Assembly: GCA_032207245.1 (NCBI GenBank)
Contig: CM063502.1
Span: 73,542,869 to 73,606,868, forward strand
Direction of reading: 5' to 3'
DNA from: Pardosa pseudoannulata
Lineage: Eukaryota; Arthropoda; Arachnida; Araneae; Lycosidae
Length of the DNA stretch: 64,000 bases
Position 1 is the first letter of the stretch. Each line of letters begins with the position of its first letter. Below the pieces are notes generated by a model. That model did no database searches, was not told the origin of the DNA, and saw only the letters and a list, made by a program, of their open reading frames with translations. Positions 36,345 through 47,948 of this stretch are shown here, piece by piece. The translations under genes and the position numbers were made by a program.

Positions 36345-38479
36345 AAGGAGATGGCTTAGAGATGCTGAATTAGGTGTATTTTATTACTGAATGCTGCTTT
36401 TAGTTTGAATATGACTCTATGTTAGGCTGGAAATTATGTTGATATATTTTGTAAGAGTCAAAAAGTTCCTAAGACGAAATAAGGAGATAAAAAATTATCC
36501 ATGAATATCTGTTTAATAATATGCTTTGTCACTGCTCATCAATCAAAATTAATCAAAAATAACAGCCTATAATTGATTTGTAAGGTGACTTTTTTTCCTC
36601 AGAGAAGCTAATTTCGTTAAAAGAAAGGAAAAAGGATAGAAAACAAAAAGGGAAATTCATGAAAATCCTCTAAAAGAATGCTCTAAAATGACACATTAAT
36701 GTTTTGAAGCTTACAATGATTTTGGATTTAGGAGAGAACCGCCACAGTTGTTCCCTCGAGAACAAAAAAGTAACGGACCTAGGGCAGTATGAACTGTTCA
36801 TCCCGCTGTTCTTCTGCAGGTTTCATCCTCAACAAGGAGTCAAAGCAATACCAGGAATAAACCTAACAAGAAATACCTCAATACATAAAGAATCGAGCTC
36901 AGATGGACAGTCAGAAATAACACGTAATATATGAAAAAATTTAGATCATTCTTAGTTACTGTCCTTAAAAATGTACTTTCAAAAATGGTAAAAAAGAACA
37001 GTTTTTTTCTTATCACCCCCCAGAAATGATAAATTTTAAGGGCTTAGGATAGCAATTTAAAATATTCCGAAAGAGAACTACTTAATTAAACATAAAAAAA
37101 TTCATGGGAAATGAACTTCAACGACTTGGTATCAAGTATTTAACATTGGGTGCCCGTAATGCTTTCATTTAAATAACTTTACACTCTTAACAACTATATT
37201 AGGTTTTTAAACACAATTCTATTTATAAACAAAAATGAAACGTTAACGGTGACAGTGATTAATATGTGAGGGAAGGGGGTTTTCCCCCATTACATAGGCT
37301 TTTATGTAACAAAGCCTAAATATAAAAATACACAGTGAAAGGTATAAACTGACAGAGTAAATTTACAGAGTAATACCTCACATTTCTTGAGATTGTTTTT
37401 AATTTATTTTTACTAATTTAACAATCAATTTCATTAAATAAATTTCTTTTTTTATTATTCCAAAATTGCATCAACAATGCAACAAATTTCGCAGTGAACT
37501 TCTTTAAATGTTTCTTGACAAAACTTCATCGCATATGAAATTTAACAATTTCACCGAAGTCTACAAAAATACTCTTAGTTAGCAAGCTGAGTTCGCATGC
37601 CTGTTAGAAAATAACTTGTTATTGATCCCCATTCAAAATCACAAAGTGTTTTCATATCAAATGCCATATTCAAGTGTTTGGCATAAGGAGATTAACTATA
37701 CAGTCGGTGTACTGAAAAGGATAATTTATTTCTGAAAACGTACATACAATAGCTAACAGTTTATAGCATTACACCCAATCTTTTCCCAATATATTTTGAA
37801 GAGTACGAAAAATATTTTTTTTATTATACTATGTTTAAACTATATGTTGCAAAATTATTACTTTTAGAAAATATTGCATTCACACACCAGATATCTAATA
37901 GGGCGATTATGTCCTAAATATATTTATCATTTTATCTTGTAAAATGTTAATGTGCTATTTTAGACCATTATTTAAAATTGTTCTTTAAGAGTACAACTTG
38001 GTCAGGATGGACTTTTATAGAGGATCTCCATTTGTTACGCCTTTTGATTTGTATCGTCTCCTAGTATCACTATATCTATATTTAAGAGTACATAGTATCT
38101 TTAGAACTGAAAAAGTCTTCCATATAATTGCAAAATTTGGATTTACTATAAAATAAAATTCATTACTCCGCCTAGAATAATTTATTACCTGGATAATAAA
38201 GGTCTAATTTTATAAAAACTATTTAGTTATGTTATATGAAATAAATCTTCTTAGAAAAAAAATATATTGCGGAAGTGAAAAGATAGAAATCTACTTACCC
38301 TCAAAATAACTTTTGAAATATATAAATTAGAAACTAAGTTTTTAATTAAATAGAAGTTAGGAGAAAGAAGGGTACCGTAAAATAATGTCGCTTTCTTATA
38401 TTAAATTCAAAGGTATAAATTTTTAATAATTTATTTTTAATCAGTAATATAATCACCCTCGTTATCCTCATCTTTTCAT
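36345..38479. other. AT-rich non-coding stretch with one G+C-richer patch
   Basis: Mostly featureless. At 36704-36934 a 76-codon plus-strand frame lies in a G+C-richer patch with a possible internal acceptor (TTCTTCTGCAG). It matches no family I recognise and is left uncalled. Near 37270-37310 there are two short hairpins (GGGGGTTTTCCCCC and AGGCTTTTATGTAACAAAGCCT-type). Confidence 0.4.
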
Positions 38480-39450
38480 TTCATTCATCTTTTCATGATA
38501 TCAATTTTGCCATCTAGTGTGCAAATATTCAATCCTAGACCGATAAAAATCCATTGTTTTTCAGTAAAATATCTCGAGATGGCATTTTGGATATCATCCA
38601 AACTTTCAAGTTTTTTGCCACTAAAAAATTGTTTAGGGATAGGAATTAATGGAAATCCGAGGGTATGATATTGGGCGAGTATGGTGAGTAAGGCAATACC
38701 TCCCACCCCAATTCATTATTTTTTTCCAGCTTTAGCCTTGCACAGTACGGTCTTGCATTGTCATATTTCTGAACGACGCCTTTCTGTTTGCAATCACCGG
38801 ATACTTTTCTATTAAAGATTGGTTCACTCGATCCAATTGTTTACAATAAAAGACTACATTATTTTATCCAGATTTCAGCCCTTCAAAGTGAACAATTTCG
38901 AAAATACTCTACCAAACACACAGAAGTGTCTTTTTGGGATGTAAAGCCGGCTTTACAGTGCTTCGTGGTGATTCATTTGGAGAGAGAGACACGCTGCCTT
39001 TTGCGGTTTGGAACATCATATAGGACCCATTTCTCGTCTCCAGTGATCAAACAATTAAAAAACGCGTCTGTATGGTGCCGTTGAAGCAATACTTTGCATG
39101 TGAAGGATCGGTTAGCGTTGTTCTTTTTGGACTGATTATGGAGAAGCCAAATACCTGCTCTGCTTATTTTTTCAATCTGCTGTAAATGTTCCTGGATAGT
39201 CGACTAAGGTTGGTTAAGGGTATTTCACAGTTCCTCGATTGTTTGACATGGATTTGCTTTCACTTAAGCCGTTAGTATGTCGTTGGTCTTCCTGAATGAT
39301 AAGAGTCAGGGATATCAAAATTACCGAATCTGAACGTGGAAAATCATCTTTGCCATTACGAACGTATTTTGCACTTGGATAAACTTCGAAAATGTTTTTG
39401 GCCTCAACTGCTGCGTTACTACCTTTGGGAAACTCAAAAAGCATATACTA
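38480..39450 (-). pseudogene. Fossil mariner (DD34D) transposase
   Basis: Minus-strand pieces in the right order across changing frames: MLFEFPKGSNAAVEAKNIFE (N-terminal helix-turn-helix), GNFDIPDSYHSGRPT (the D-PRSGRP block), and ITGDEKWVLYD (first catalytic Asp). Then come LSPNESPRSTVKPALHPKKT, KYDNARPYCA (second Asp), ELGWEVLPYSPYSPN then IIPSDFH (third Asp), and finally GKKLESLDDIQNAISRYF. The spacing between the second and third Asp is 34 residues, so DD34D. It is similar to the mariner group related to the SETMAR transposase domain. Many stops and frameshifts; no TIRs found. The 76-, 98- and 73-codon frames in this stretch are pieces or shadows of it. Confidence 0.88.
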
Positions 39451-41847
39451 CTGGATCTTAAGAAATTTGGCTAGCCATTTTACCCTAAATTGCAAAAGAA
39501 AAAAAAAGTTTGATATTGAATTATTTAGAAGTGAACAAGCCACAGTAACTTTAAAATTACTTTGTCACGACTTCGAGATACATAATGGGCTGACAAATCA
39601 CAATCAAACATCGACATGCACAGAAATGGCATTACTTTCCAGTCCCCCTAATAATTTGTATTTTCAATTTTTAAGAGTTTTTTTTTTAGGTATTTAAGCA
39701 TCATATACCTTTAATGCTTTAATTTATGTGATAAAAAGCATAGTTACTTCAGTTTTTTATATAAGTTTATTTCTAATACATATATTTCGAAAATTACATT
39801 GAAAATAATACAATCTTACTGTTTCATTTGTGTCTATTTCTTATTATATATTGAAAATACATTACTTGGAAAAGCAAAACTAAATCATTTTTAAAATTCA
39901 TACTACTATTAAACAACTTGTAAAAATTCATTCTAAAAAGAGTAGAACATTTTATTTTAGGATGAATCGAAAAAAAGCAATAATAAAAACTTTAATTTCT
40001 GAAGGTGCCATGTATTCTTTAATAATAAAAAAAGCAAGAGAAAATCCTTTCAAAGCATAAAAACAAAGATAGAATATTAAACGAACTCAGGATATGAGCT
40101 TGTCAGCGAAGTGTTAAAAATGTATAAAAAAGAGAAAATGTGTCTTATAATTGATCATCCTGACATAAAATAAATATTGACATTAAAGGTTCGCGAAAAG
40201 GTAATTAAGCTCATAATTTTATGAACTCGTTTGTTTTATTGCTTCCGTTGAAATACAACCCCTTCTCTTTAAGTACGTAAGTACTATAATTTACTTTTCA
40301 TAAACGACCTAAGTGCAATAAAAGAAATGGTCTCTCCCATAAATGACTTACTTTAGATATTAAATTATATTAACCTACATATAATTCCTCTTCTCCTTCC
40401 TTCACTCTCGTTTCAATATGCACTAGCACGACACGATAAAATGTTTAATAATAAATTGTTAGAAAAAGATATGAAATTAGCGGATATTGCAAAAATATGC
40501 ATATTACTAATTTGGCAAAATTAATATTCAAGAAAAAATTGATTTAATATAACGTAGTCAAGAAAAGTTATCAGTTTTGCTTAAATTTTATACTTATTAC
40601 TGTGAAAAAGATAACGCGAAGAAATTAGTTTTATCAGAAATTATCAGAATTTTTTAAGTCTTATAATTAATGCAGATTCCCTTAAAAAAATTATCGCTGT
40701 GAATTAATATGAACTATGTCTTAGATGCAGCATTTCTCATTAATTTGTTTCAAAGTTTATACAATATAAATTTGGAAATAAGAAACTGAAATTGGAAGGA
40801 TTTTATTGAGTGAAATAAAAAACAAATGTTGCTATCAAATTAATCCATACGAATTATGTCCTTTCATAAATTTTTTGTTAATAAAATAAATATTTCTAGT
40901 AAATACAATCGGCATTATTTTGTGTGTACACTTTCTAAGTAGAAATTCATTAAAGTTCAATTTAAAGCTTTAAATAAACATTTAGCATAATATTAGATAA
41001 AAAAAACACCTCAATACTTTAAATCATACATATAGTAAATATTAATTAAAAAATAAATTAAAAATACAACTAAAACTAAAAAAAATCTTTAACTGGACAT
41101 TAAAAAAATGTTCTTTTAATATATATTCATGTAAAATACCTATACAAGAAAAACTTCATTAGCAAAAATGTGACAGAAACGTTGACAGTTACATTTCTAG
41201 TTAACAGCTCGTTTTTTTTTATTTGAAGAAATTAAATTTCCACAGCAATAACTCCTTCAAAAGCTTTAAAGCATCCCGTCACGGCTGAAGGGCAATTGTG
41301 AAATACAAATTTGAACAGAGTAAAAGTTTTAAAAAATAATAATAATTGGGTGTCAAAAAATACTACTTTAAAGAATAAAATATGTTTGATATGCTCTTTT
41401 TGCTATTTGATATGCTTTAAATTAGTAAAATTCACTATACTTTCCAAAATGCTTGAAAATAGAATATTAGCATTAGAACTGCGGGAGTTTCTGTACACCA
41501 ATGATAATTGTTTCTTTGACAGATATATCAGTATTATTTAGATTTAAAGGTGAAAATAAAAAAAAATTACAATTGGGAAAAAAAAATAACAATTTAGCTT
41601 AAGTAATTCCATATTATACAAGAAAATTTTATATTTGTAATTTAACTTAATATCATGTGCTTTCTAATTGCAAAATAATCCCCAAGATTAATTTTTTAGA
41701 CATACTAAAATTCATTTTATAAAAAATTAAATATTTTCATATATTTTGCTTAAAATTTGGTAAGAAGTTCAGGGTAAAACTTGATCTCTTTACCAGTTGC
41801 TTTTAGATTGTCTATTTATTATTCTACTCACTTAGGATTATTTCCTT
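39451..41847. other. AT-rich non-coding stretch
   Basis: No gene called. Around 40185-40290 (AAAAGGTAATTAAGCTCATA, TTGCTTCCGTTGAAA, CCCCTTCTC) there is weak but ordered similarity to the 110 bp upstream of the candidate signal exon at 29844. No ATG-plus-donor exon is present, so at best it is a decayed first-exon region. Confidence 0.35.
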
Positions 41848-42026
41848 AATAGGTTTGGTTTGGAGCGCTGTGGTCTACTGTTTTGCTACACGAGAGATAA
41901 TGAGTTTGGGACCTACTACTTAAACCCGATTCCGAAAAGCTACGAGCACCCATGCCATTAGCAGGAATCAAACCCACAAGCTCCTGTACAGAAGAGTAGC
42001 ATTCTACCATCCGGCCATTGTTCGAC
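41848..42026 (-). repeat. SINE-A, near full length, reverse orientation, 8-bp duplication
   Basis: On the minus strand: TGGCCGGATGGTAGAATGCT (A-box region), GTGGGTTTGATTCCTGCTAA (degraded B box), then the CGGTTTAAGTAGTAGGTCCC-type body and a CCAAACC end. It is flanked by ATTTCCTT at 41840-41847 and 42027-42034. The 64-codon minus-strand frame over it is a shadow. Confidence 0.85.
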
Positions 42027-42523
42027 ATTTCCTTTGACATAATTTATATGTTTACAACATTTTAATATTTTGCAATATGAAGATTTATCAATTGTTTGGT
42101 TAACTCTCTTAGAGACTACATAACTTAGCTTTATATCCTCACTATTATAGATGGTCCACTCGTATTATAATTCTCCCGCATTTCTGAAATGTTATTTCAT
42201 TTCACAACACACAATAATAGAATTACAAAGCAGTTTTATCATTTGAAGACATTTCCTTGTCGATGCATTTTTTTAGCTGTAGCATCATTTTCAAAATTGA
42301 ACATATTACTCGTATTTTAAGCACGTTTGAAAATGTTGAAGACCTGATTCTCGTAAAGTTATCCCCGAGTCATCTTGTACAACTTCTGATTAAATATGAG
42401 AATTGTGAATTTTGAAATTTTAAAGGAAACTCAACAGAATTATGAATCTGTGGACTACATTTGCTGCTGCCTCTCTCCTCCCTATCGTCTCTCTTACAAG
42501 CATGTACTTACAAGCACTAAGAG

Positions 42524-42624
42524 GAGAAAAGCTCTTTAACAAGGAACACAAGTGTCAGACGGAAGTTAAGTGTGATCTCTCTACACCAACTTATTTGACA
42601 GCTTATCACATGCTTCAAAATTAA
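42524..42624 (+). CDS. Candidate exon, GEKL small secreted-protein family, copy 1
   Basis: A pyrimidine-rich tract (CTCTCTCCTCCCTATCGTCT) and AG at 42522-42523 precede an exon-like frame. With one base supplied by a phase-1 upstream exon, the frame reads GEKLFNKEHKCQTEVKC, then about 15 further residues to TAA at 42622. It shares GEKL-(F/Y)-x3-H-x-C-x3-V-x-C with two other copies, at 43.71 and 47.88 kb. Upstream intron-like sequence and downstream sequence up to an ATTAAA are also alignable with copy 2, so a whole segment was duplicated. If the ATG at 42442 were used instead, a 60-residue protein results, but copy 2 does not conserve that N-terminus. Family and function unknown; the leader plus two Cys suggests a small extracellular peptide. 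Confidence 0.5.
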
Positions 42625-42935
42625 AAATTGTCATACTAAGACCGGTCGTATAACAAATGTGCAGTACTAACTAAAATTAAAGTTACGTATAGTATAAACT
42701 TATTTAACAGCCTAATATGGACTATCACATGCTTCAAAATTAAAAAGTGTCATACTAAGACCGGTCGTATAACAAATGTGCAGTATTAACAAAAATTAAA
42801 GTTACATATAATATAAATTTATTTGACAGCTGAAAATGGACTATCACATGCTTCAAAATTAAAAATGTTCATACTAAGACCGCTCGTATAACAAATGTGC
42901 AGTTCTAACTAAAATTAAAGTTACGTATAGTATAA
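42588..42935 (+). repeat. 119-bp tandem repeat, three units
   Basis: TCACATGCTTCAAAATTAAA begins at 42606, 42725 and 42844, an exact 119-bp period, with few differences between units. Each unit contains ACCG(G/C)TCGTATAACAAATG and an AATTAAAG motif (ATTAAA-type polyadenylation signal). The array starts inside the 3' end of the copy-1 exon, so it amplified the exon's tail and downstream region. Confidence 0.95.
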
Positions 42936-43705
42936 GATTAATCCTTTTGGCTCCTACGACGTGTCTCACTCAACATCATCTTACCTTACAATGTCAAATG
43001 TGGTTCGACATGGTATTTAAATTTTAAAATTTCTATTCGTACTTGTTTCAGTACATTAAATTGTTAAGTTGACAAAAAATTGATATAACCTAAATTATCA
43101 TTTAGACCAGACCACTTGAAATGACGAACATGAATCTGAAGCACAGTGTGTTAATGATTGGGCACTTATATAAATAAAGAACATTAGAAAAGTAGGTTAC
43201 TATCTTAAGTAAATGTAACAAACTAACACGAAGATGCATTGCTAACCACAAAATTCACAATTTAAAATTTTGAGAACCATTAACATATTTTTAAGATAAA
43301 AGTATTTAGTATGGTATACGTTATGCATTTATTTATCAAACAAATAGCAATGAAAATTTTGAGTTCTTATTTAATCTTATAAAAACTCCTTAAAATGATT
43401 ATCATGAACCAACAGATTCATGGACAGATACATTCTTTCAAAATTATATTCGGAATGAAATGCGAGTTAATCGGATTGAAGTTGAGCATTACAAAAGTGT
43501 TTTGCTCACAAATTTTAGAAATGTGAGAAACAGAACCTAATAAAAATAAACTAAATATATGATACAATTTCTAACTAAATATGAAAGCTGTAACTTTTGA
43601 AATATCTTACGGAAACTCATCGAGTTGCATTGCTGCTCTCCACATTCTCTGATCTACTCCACTCTCCTGTCTGTCATGTCTCTTTCACTCACATTCCTCT
43701 AAGAG

Positions 43706-43797
43706 GAGAAAAGCTCTATAACAGCCAACACGAGTGTTATATGGAAGTTAATTGCACTCTCATTGACTCAACGTACATGGAATATGACATTTTATAA
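43706..43797 (+). CDS. Candidate exon, GEKL family, copy 2
   Basis: A long pyrimidine-rich run (CTCTCCTGTCTGTCATGTCT, then CACATTCCTCT) and AG at 43704-43705 precede a frame reading GEKLYNSQHECYMEVNC. About 13 more residues follow to TAA at 43795. The GEKL motif, the His, both Cys and the Val are the same as in copies 1 and 3, while the surrounding DNA is well diverged. This pattern suggests selection on the peptide. An ATTAAA lies near 43874. It is 1.18 kb downstream of copy 1 in the same orientation. The extended 66-codon frame from 43597 runs through the pyrimidine tract and is probably not the real N-terminus. Confidence 0.5.
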
Positions 43798-44234
43798 TGT
43801 ACAATTTCTCACATGCCCCAAATTTTAAAGGTGTTATTCCCCGATGCAATGTATAGCAAGTGTTATGCATATATTAAAGTTTTTAATAATTTAGATCTTA
43901 TCTGAAAAAAGAAATGTCAAAAGGGTAGAGTAATATCTAATACATACTATCTGTAGCAGACTAAGCTTACAATACATTGCGAGCCTGAAAATTTACAATG
44001 TATAATTTCATGGACCATTAATATAAATTTAAAGAAATCAATAAATAAAAGCATTAAGTATGTTATACGTATGCACTAGGGGGTGAAAGAAAAACTAGCT
44101 TCACTGGGGGAAAAATTGATTAATGCATATTTAATCTTTAATAATTTCAAAATGAAACATTCTAACAAAAACTTTCTTTCTATAAGTGGAAATATACTCA
44201 AAGGAATAAGTATTAAAAGTTTCTATTTAATTGC
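43798..44234. other. AT-rich non-coding stretch
   Basis: Contains the region matching the 3' flank of copy 1; otherwise nothing. Confidence 0.5.
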
Positions 44235-44242
44235 AAAAAAAA

Positions 44243-44277
<35 letters not shown>

Positions 44278-44281
44278 ATAC
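44235..44281. repeat. (TAAA)n microsatellite
   Basis: About eleven AAAT units following a short poly-A. Confidence 0.95.
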
Positions 44282-44456
44282 AAAGTACATTTTGTAATTA
44301 TCTTTTTAAAATTATATGTAAATATAATTTAGTGTTCTATTATGATTTAATATATTAAATAAACGCATTTTATTTCATAAATAAAAACTTTTATTTAAAA
44401 AAAATTCAGTACTGACTTACTCATCTTATTCTTAATTACACATTTAATGTGTAACG

Positions 44457-44875
44457 AGATAGTATTACTCAGGTTTTAAGATTTATCTTAAAGTAAAGAA
44501 AATAATAATTACCTATTGATTTATAGGTGCTCTGTTGATCATAGTTATGTAAACTTAACAATGAAAATCTAATAGAATCTAGATAGTATTACTCAGGTCT
44601 TAACAGTATTTTCAGGTATGTCATTATGTCAAACTTCAAAAATAATATTTTCTAACTCTAGCAATGCTGCAGACTTCAAAATTTTGAATATTTTCCACAA
44701 TGAAAACTATAAAATTCCTATGTCATTGAGATCTGGACTATTTCAGGCCAAGGCAATGAATAAATCCCAACATAATCTTTATAATATTTAACTTAAAATA
44801 AAGAAAATAATGATTTACCTATTGATTTATAGGTGTTCTCATGCGTGTGAGTATGTAAACTTAACAACGAAATTA
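44457..44875 (+). repeat. Local direct repeats inside and beside a Tc1 fossil
   Basis: AGATAGTATTACTCAGGT occurs near 44458 and 44581. TAAAGAAAATAATAATTACC with TATTGATTTATAGGTGCTCT (near 44496) recurs near 44794 with small changes, followed in both by TATGTAAACTTAACAA. The later copy splits the Tc1 fossil. Confidence 0.75.
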
Positions 44876-45345
44876 TAATTAAACTTATCACAGACGATGT
44901 ATGACAAGGTGCATTAACACTTTGAAATATTGGTTGTAAAAAAGTTTGAGAAACCTTCAAAAGACTACGGTAAGCACCTCCTTCATAATTCCCAAGTACT
45001 TTTTCGATTTAATTAATCCCTTAAGCATCAAAATTCTAGCAAAATATATTGTACCCCCATGGCGTAATCTGAGGAAAGTTTTTTACTATTTTTAAAAACA
45101 ATTTTCGTTAAATTGCAAACGTTTTCATCGTTGGACTGGCTTGTTTCTGTCAAGTCCAAATATATTAAGTTTCGATTTATGAAAAAGAACACTCGAGCTC
45201 AATCATTAACTGACCATATTTAGAATTTATTAAACCTCACTCAAGTCTAAATTTTTTTCGCTTATAACGCTATTTTTACTGTTCTCCTGACCTTTAAACC
45301 TGTTGCTTCTAATCGTTGCTGCAGTGTTTTTAAAGAAAGTCTTTT
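44600..45345 (-). pseudogene. Fossil Tc1-like transposase, catalytic part recognisable
   Basis: Minus-strand pieces in Tc1 order: LQQRLEATGLKVRRTVKIAL near 45325-45265, SSDYAMGVQYILLEF near 45075 (the GGG--MVW block, decayed), and FQSVNAPCHTSSV near 44935-44895 (FQ-DNAPCH with the catalytic Asp replaced by Val). Then NSPDLNDIGIL near 44750-44715 and SAALLELENIIFEV followed by HNDIP near 44675-44620. A local repeat separates the last two parts from the others. Many stops and frameshifts. It differs from the other Tc1 remnants in the window. Confidence 0.72.
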
Positions 45346-45397
45346 GCTAGACATTTTTCTAAACTTCTTCTAAAATCGAAACATGTTAGAAATGTGC

Positions 45398-45782
45398 TGT
45401 TGTTGTTGTTAATTACCCCGCTGGTGTAGGAAATCCTACACCAGATCCAATAGATGACGTCACAATAGGCACCTGATCCATGGCTGAGAGTAATATGCAG
45501 TTTCCCCTTGAGAAAGGAACCACGAATACTGTAGACTAACTTAATCTCATGAATGAGTCTTAGTAATTTAGAAGACATTAGTAGAAGACCTTCAGGATTT
45601 GTCTAGCACTTCCAGTGGTAGGTTTGAAAACTTGAAGGGCGATGAGACCACGAATTTATTCTACGTACCCCAGAACCCATTAATGAATACGGTGTATTTT
45701 TGGACGGCTTGATTCTCGATCCCTCTACTTACCGGTTGCGAGATCACTGTCTTTATTGACTAAGCTACCATTCATCTCGTTC
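45398..45782 (-). repeat. Diverged SINE-B relative, reverse orientation
   Basis: On the minus strand the head reads ATGGTAGCTTAGTCAATAAA then GACAGTGATCTCGCAACCGG, as in SINE-B, followed by a TACGTAGAATAAATTCGTGGTC-type block. A (GTT)n run at 45397-45410 corresponds to the (AAC)n tail. The middle (45440-45590) does not match the other copies well, so this may be a different subfamily or a composite. Confidence 0.55.
45421..45444. repeat. Perfect hairpin, 10-bp stem
   Basis: CTGGTGTAGG, AAAT loop, CCTACACCAG; lies next to the (GTT)n run. Confidence 0.9.
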
Positions 45783-46884
45783 GAATGTTCAATGTGGTCA
45801 CCCAGAGCAACCGAGTCTGACCACCGCATCTTTGATCGGGAATTTTCACTCTCAAAAAAGACAAAGACGAAGTCCATGAACGTTTTGTTTGTTTTTTCTG
45901 TTATGTATTCCGTTCTGTATGCATGTTGCTGTTGTGTGTATGCATTCAAATTTCTGAAAGATAACTAATTTTGTTACAGTATGGTGTTGGTGAACGATTT
46001 TATGAAAAGGAAAATATCCTTTGCATCCACATAGCTGCTGTGAAGCATCTGTTAGGTATGTTAGTTAAAGATAAATTGAAGCCGTCTCTTTCACTTTGCT
46101 CACCAAGTTTCGTTCCATAACTGAAATTTGATCACCAAAAGACAAGGGTACAAGTCATCCAAAATCTCTTAAAAAATCTGGGAGATATTGTTGAACCATG
46201 TGTAATTGCCATGAGTAATAATGCAGTTTATTATAACACAAAAGCGCATTTTAGTTTGATTTTTTCAATAAAGTGTAAACAACGCATATGTTAAATATGT
46301 AAACTACACATTTTCCTCCAGTCTTTATTTTTCGATTTTAAAAGAAAAAGTTATCCCCCTAATGCCTTAGTTTTTTTTATAAAACCTCATTACAGTTACA
46401 TATTAAATCTCCTGCAATTTTAAATTAGATGGTATTAAATATACTCATAAACAACAATTATGTTTAACATTTAGAAACCAGGGTTTATTAAAGGTAAGTG
46501 GGACATTTGCTACTTAAAAGTCTTTTAATAATTATTCATTTCAATGATTTCATCACAACACCTAAAGGAGAATCTAGCTAAGGTGAACAGCGGTACTTGT
46601 TTGTTTTTAATGGTCTTTAACGTTTACAGTGTTTATCACTCCACTAGGTTATCATCTCTTGGTCATTGTTGGCATTTTATACAAAATCATAAATCATTCT
46701 TTGAAGGTATTCAAAGGAATGTTGCAGTCAAATTTGATGATTAGTTAATTGTACAGAATTCGAAATTCTTATCAGTTACCTTTTCAATACTGTTGACTGA
46801 GTAAGAGGTTAATTAAACCAATTAAGGTTTTGCAAATAAGTATTGTATTTTATAATAAAATCATTTAACATAATGTTCTTGTAC

Positions 46885-46888
<4 letters not shown>
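45783..46888. other. AT-rich non-coding stretch
   Basis: No supported gene. Frames of 66-74 codons on both strands show no family features. Confidence 0.5.

Positions 46889-46913
<25 letters not shown>
46889..46913. repeat. (TA)n tract, left flank of solo LTR copy 2
   Basis: About 25 bp of AT directly before TGTAATATATC. Confidence 0.95.
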
Positions 46914-46916
<3 letters not shown>

Positions 46917-47454
46917 AATATATCAAATTATTACACTTTAATGTTTCCTTAAAAACCTCCCTCTCCCATTCTAATTCTTTAAAATATATTTTCCTACCCT
47001 CAAACTGTCTTAATCAAAGTGTTCTCGACTTAAAATTCTTCCAATACATTTCCCAAAGCTTTCTGTCCAATAGATGTAAATTTTCTGTCCATTCAACACG
47101 GCAACTGGCTCAGCTTTTCTCCTGACCTAACAGTTAAATTCGTTGACTAAGTTTCTTGTCCTTGGGGAAATTCTACCTGTCTTCGCTCTGAGTACAGCTC
47201 TGTTCGAGCACAGTGTTTTTCTTGTCTTTCTCTTGTCTGTCGTTGACTTTTAAAGACCTCATTTTTAGAAGGCAATGAATAAAGTTTAAGTTTCTCTACA
47301 AACTGTGCCTGTTCTTTTTACCAAAATGGCTCGACTGCAATTTACTTAAATAATCTAGTTGCTGAGGTTTCTCCTTGAACAGTAGCCTGGGCAAGTAAAA
47401 AGAAAAGGGGCTATAATTTCAAATGTGTTCAGCAGTTGTATAATTCCTGGATTA
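46914..47454 (+). mobile_element. Solo LTR-like element embedded in (TA)n, copy 2
   Basis: About 540 bp aligning in reverse with 11834-12368. It starts TGTAATATATC after a TA tract and ends at ATTATATATATATATA, so TA repeat again lies on both sides. AATAAA is at 47278-47283, followed by TTTAAGTTTCTCTACAAACT. The element is more G+C-rich than the flanks and has no coding frame. Two diverged copies sharing ends, polyadenylation signal and (TA)n setting argue for LTRs of one family. Confidence 0.65.
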
Positions 47455-47883
47455 TATATATATATATAATACTGAACCTTAAAACAACATTTTTAAACGG
47501 TTATTAAATGAAGCTTAATAAACTTTAATAATATGTGAATTTAATTGAAGACCGATAAGGTCATGTCGTAAACCACTAGCTGCCTATCGCTGGTTGATAA
47601 GCCTTTCGTTTACACTCATTCCTCTATTAATGTAGAGAATATTCACATAAACATTTCTCACCAACGTTTATCAACCTAAACATTTATTTTACATTGTTTG
47701 TTTACTTTTTTATTATTCAGATATAATAGCTATTTTCATATGCAGCAGCTACATTTCTATAAAGTTAAAATGTAGTAATTTTTCATTTAAAATATTCAGT
47801 TTATTATTTCTTGTCATTCCTCTACTTCTTTCTTCGTACTCATTTGTCTCTATAATTTAAAAGCAATTTAAAAGCAATAAAAG

Positions 47884-47948
47884 GAGAAAAGCTCTTTTTT
47901 AGTGGACATAAGTGTCATAAGCAAGTTAACTGTCCTTTCATTAAATAA
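47884..47948 (+). CDS. Candidate exon, GEKL family, copy 3
   Basis: After a pyrimidine-rich stretch and AG at 47882-47883, the frame (with one base from an upstream phase-1 exon) reads GEKLFFSGHKCHKQVNCPF and stops after two more codons at 47946-47948. GEKL, His, both Cys and Val are kept. It is shorter than copies 1 and 2, and has no open frame of useful length by itself. It lies 4.18 kb downstream of copy 2, beyond the Tc1 fossil and the solo LTR. It may be a pseudogene copy or use a splice instead of the stop. Confidence 0.42.

Noticed and set aside
42442..42624. 60-residue protein from the ATG at 42442
   Set aside because: Its N-terminal part reads through the pyrimidine-rich tract and is not conserved in copies 2 and 3; the exon starting at 42524 explains the data better.
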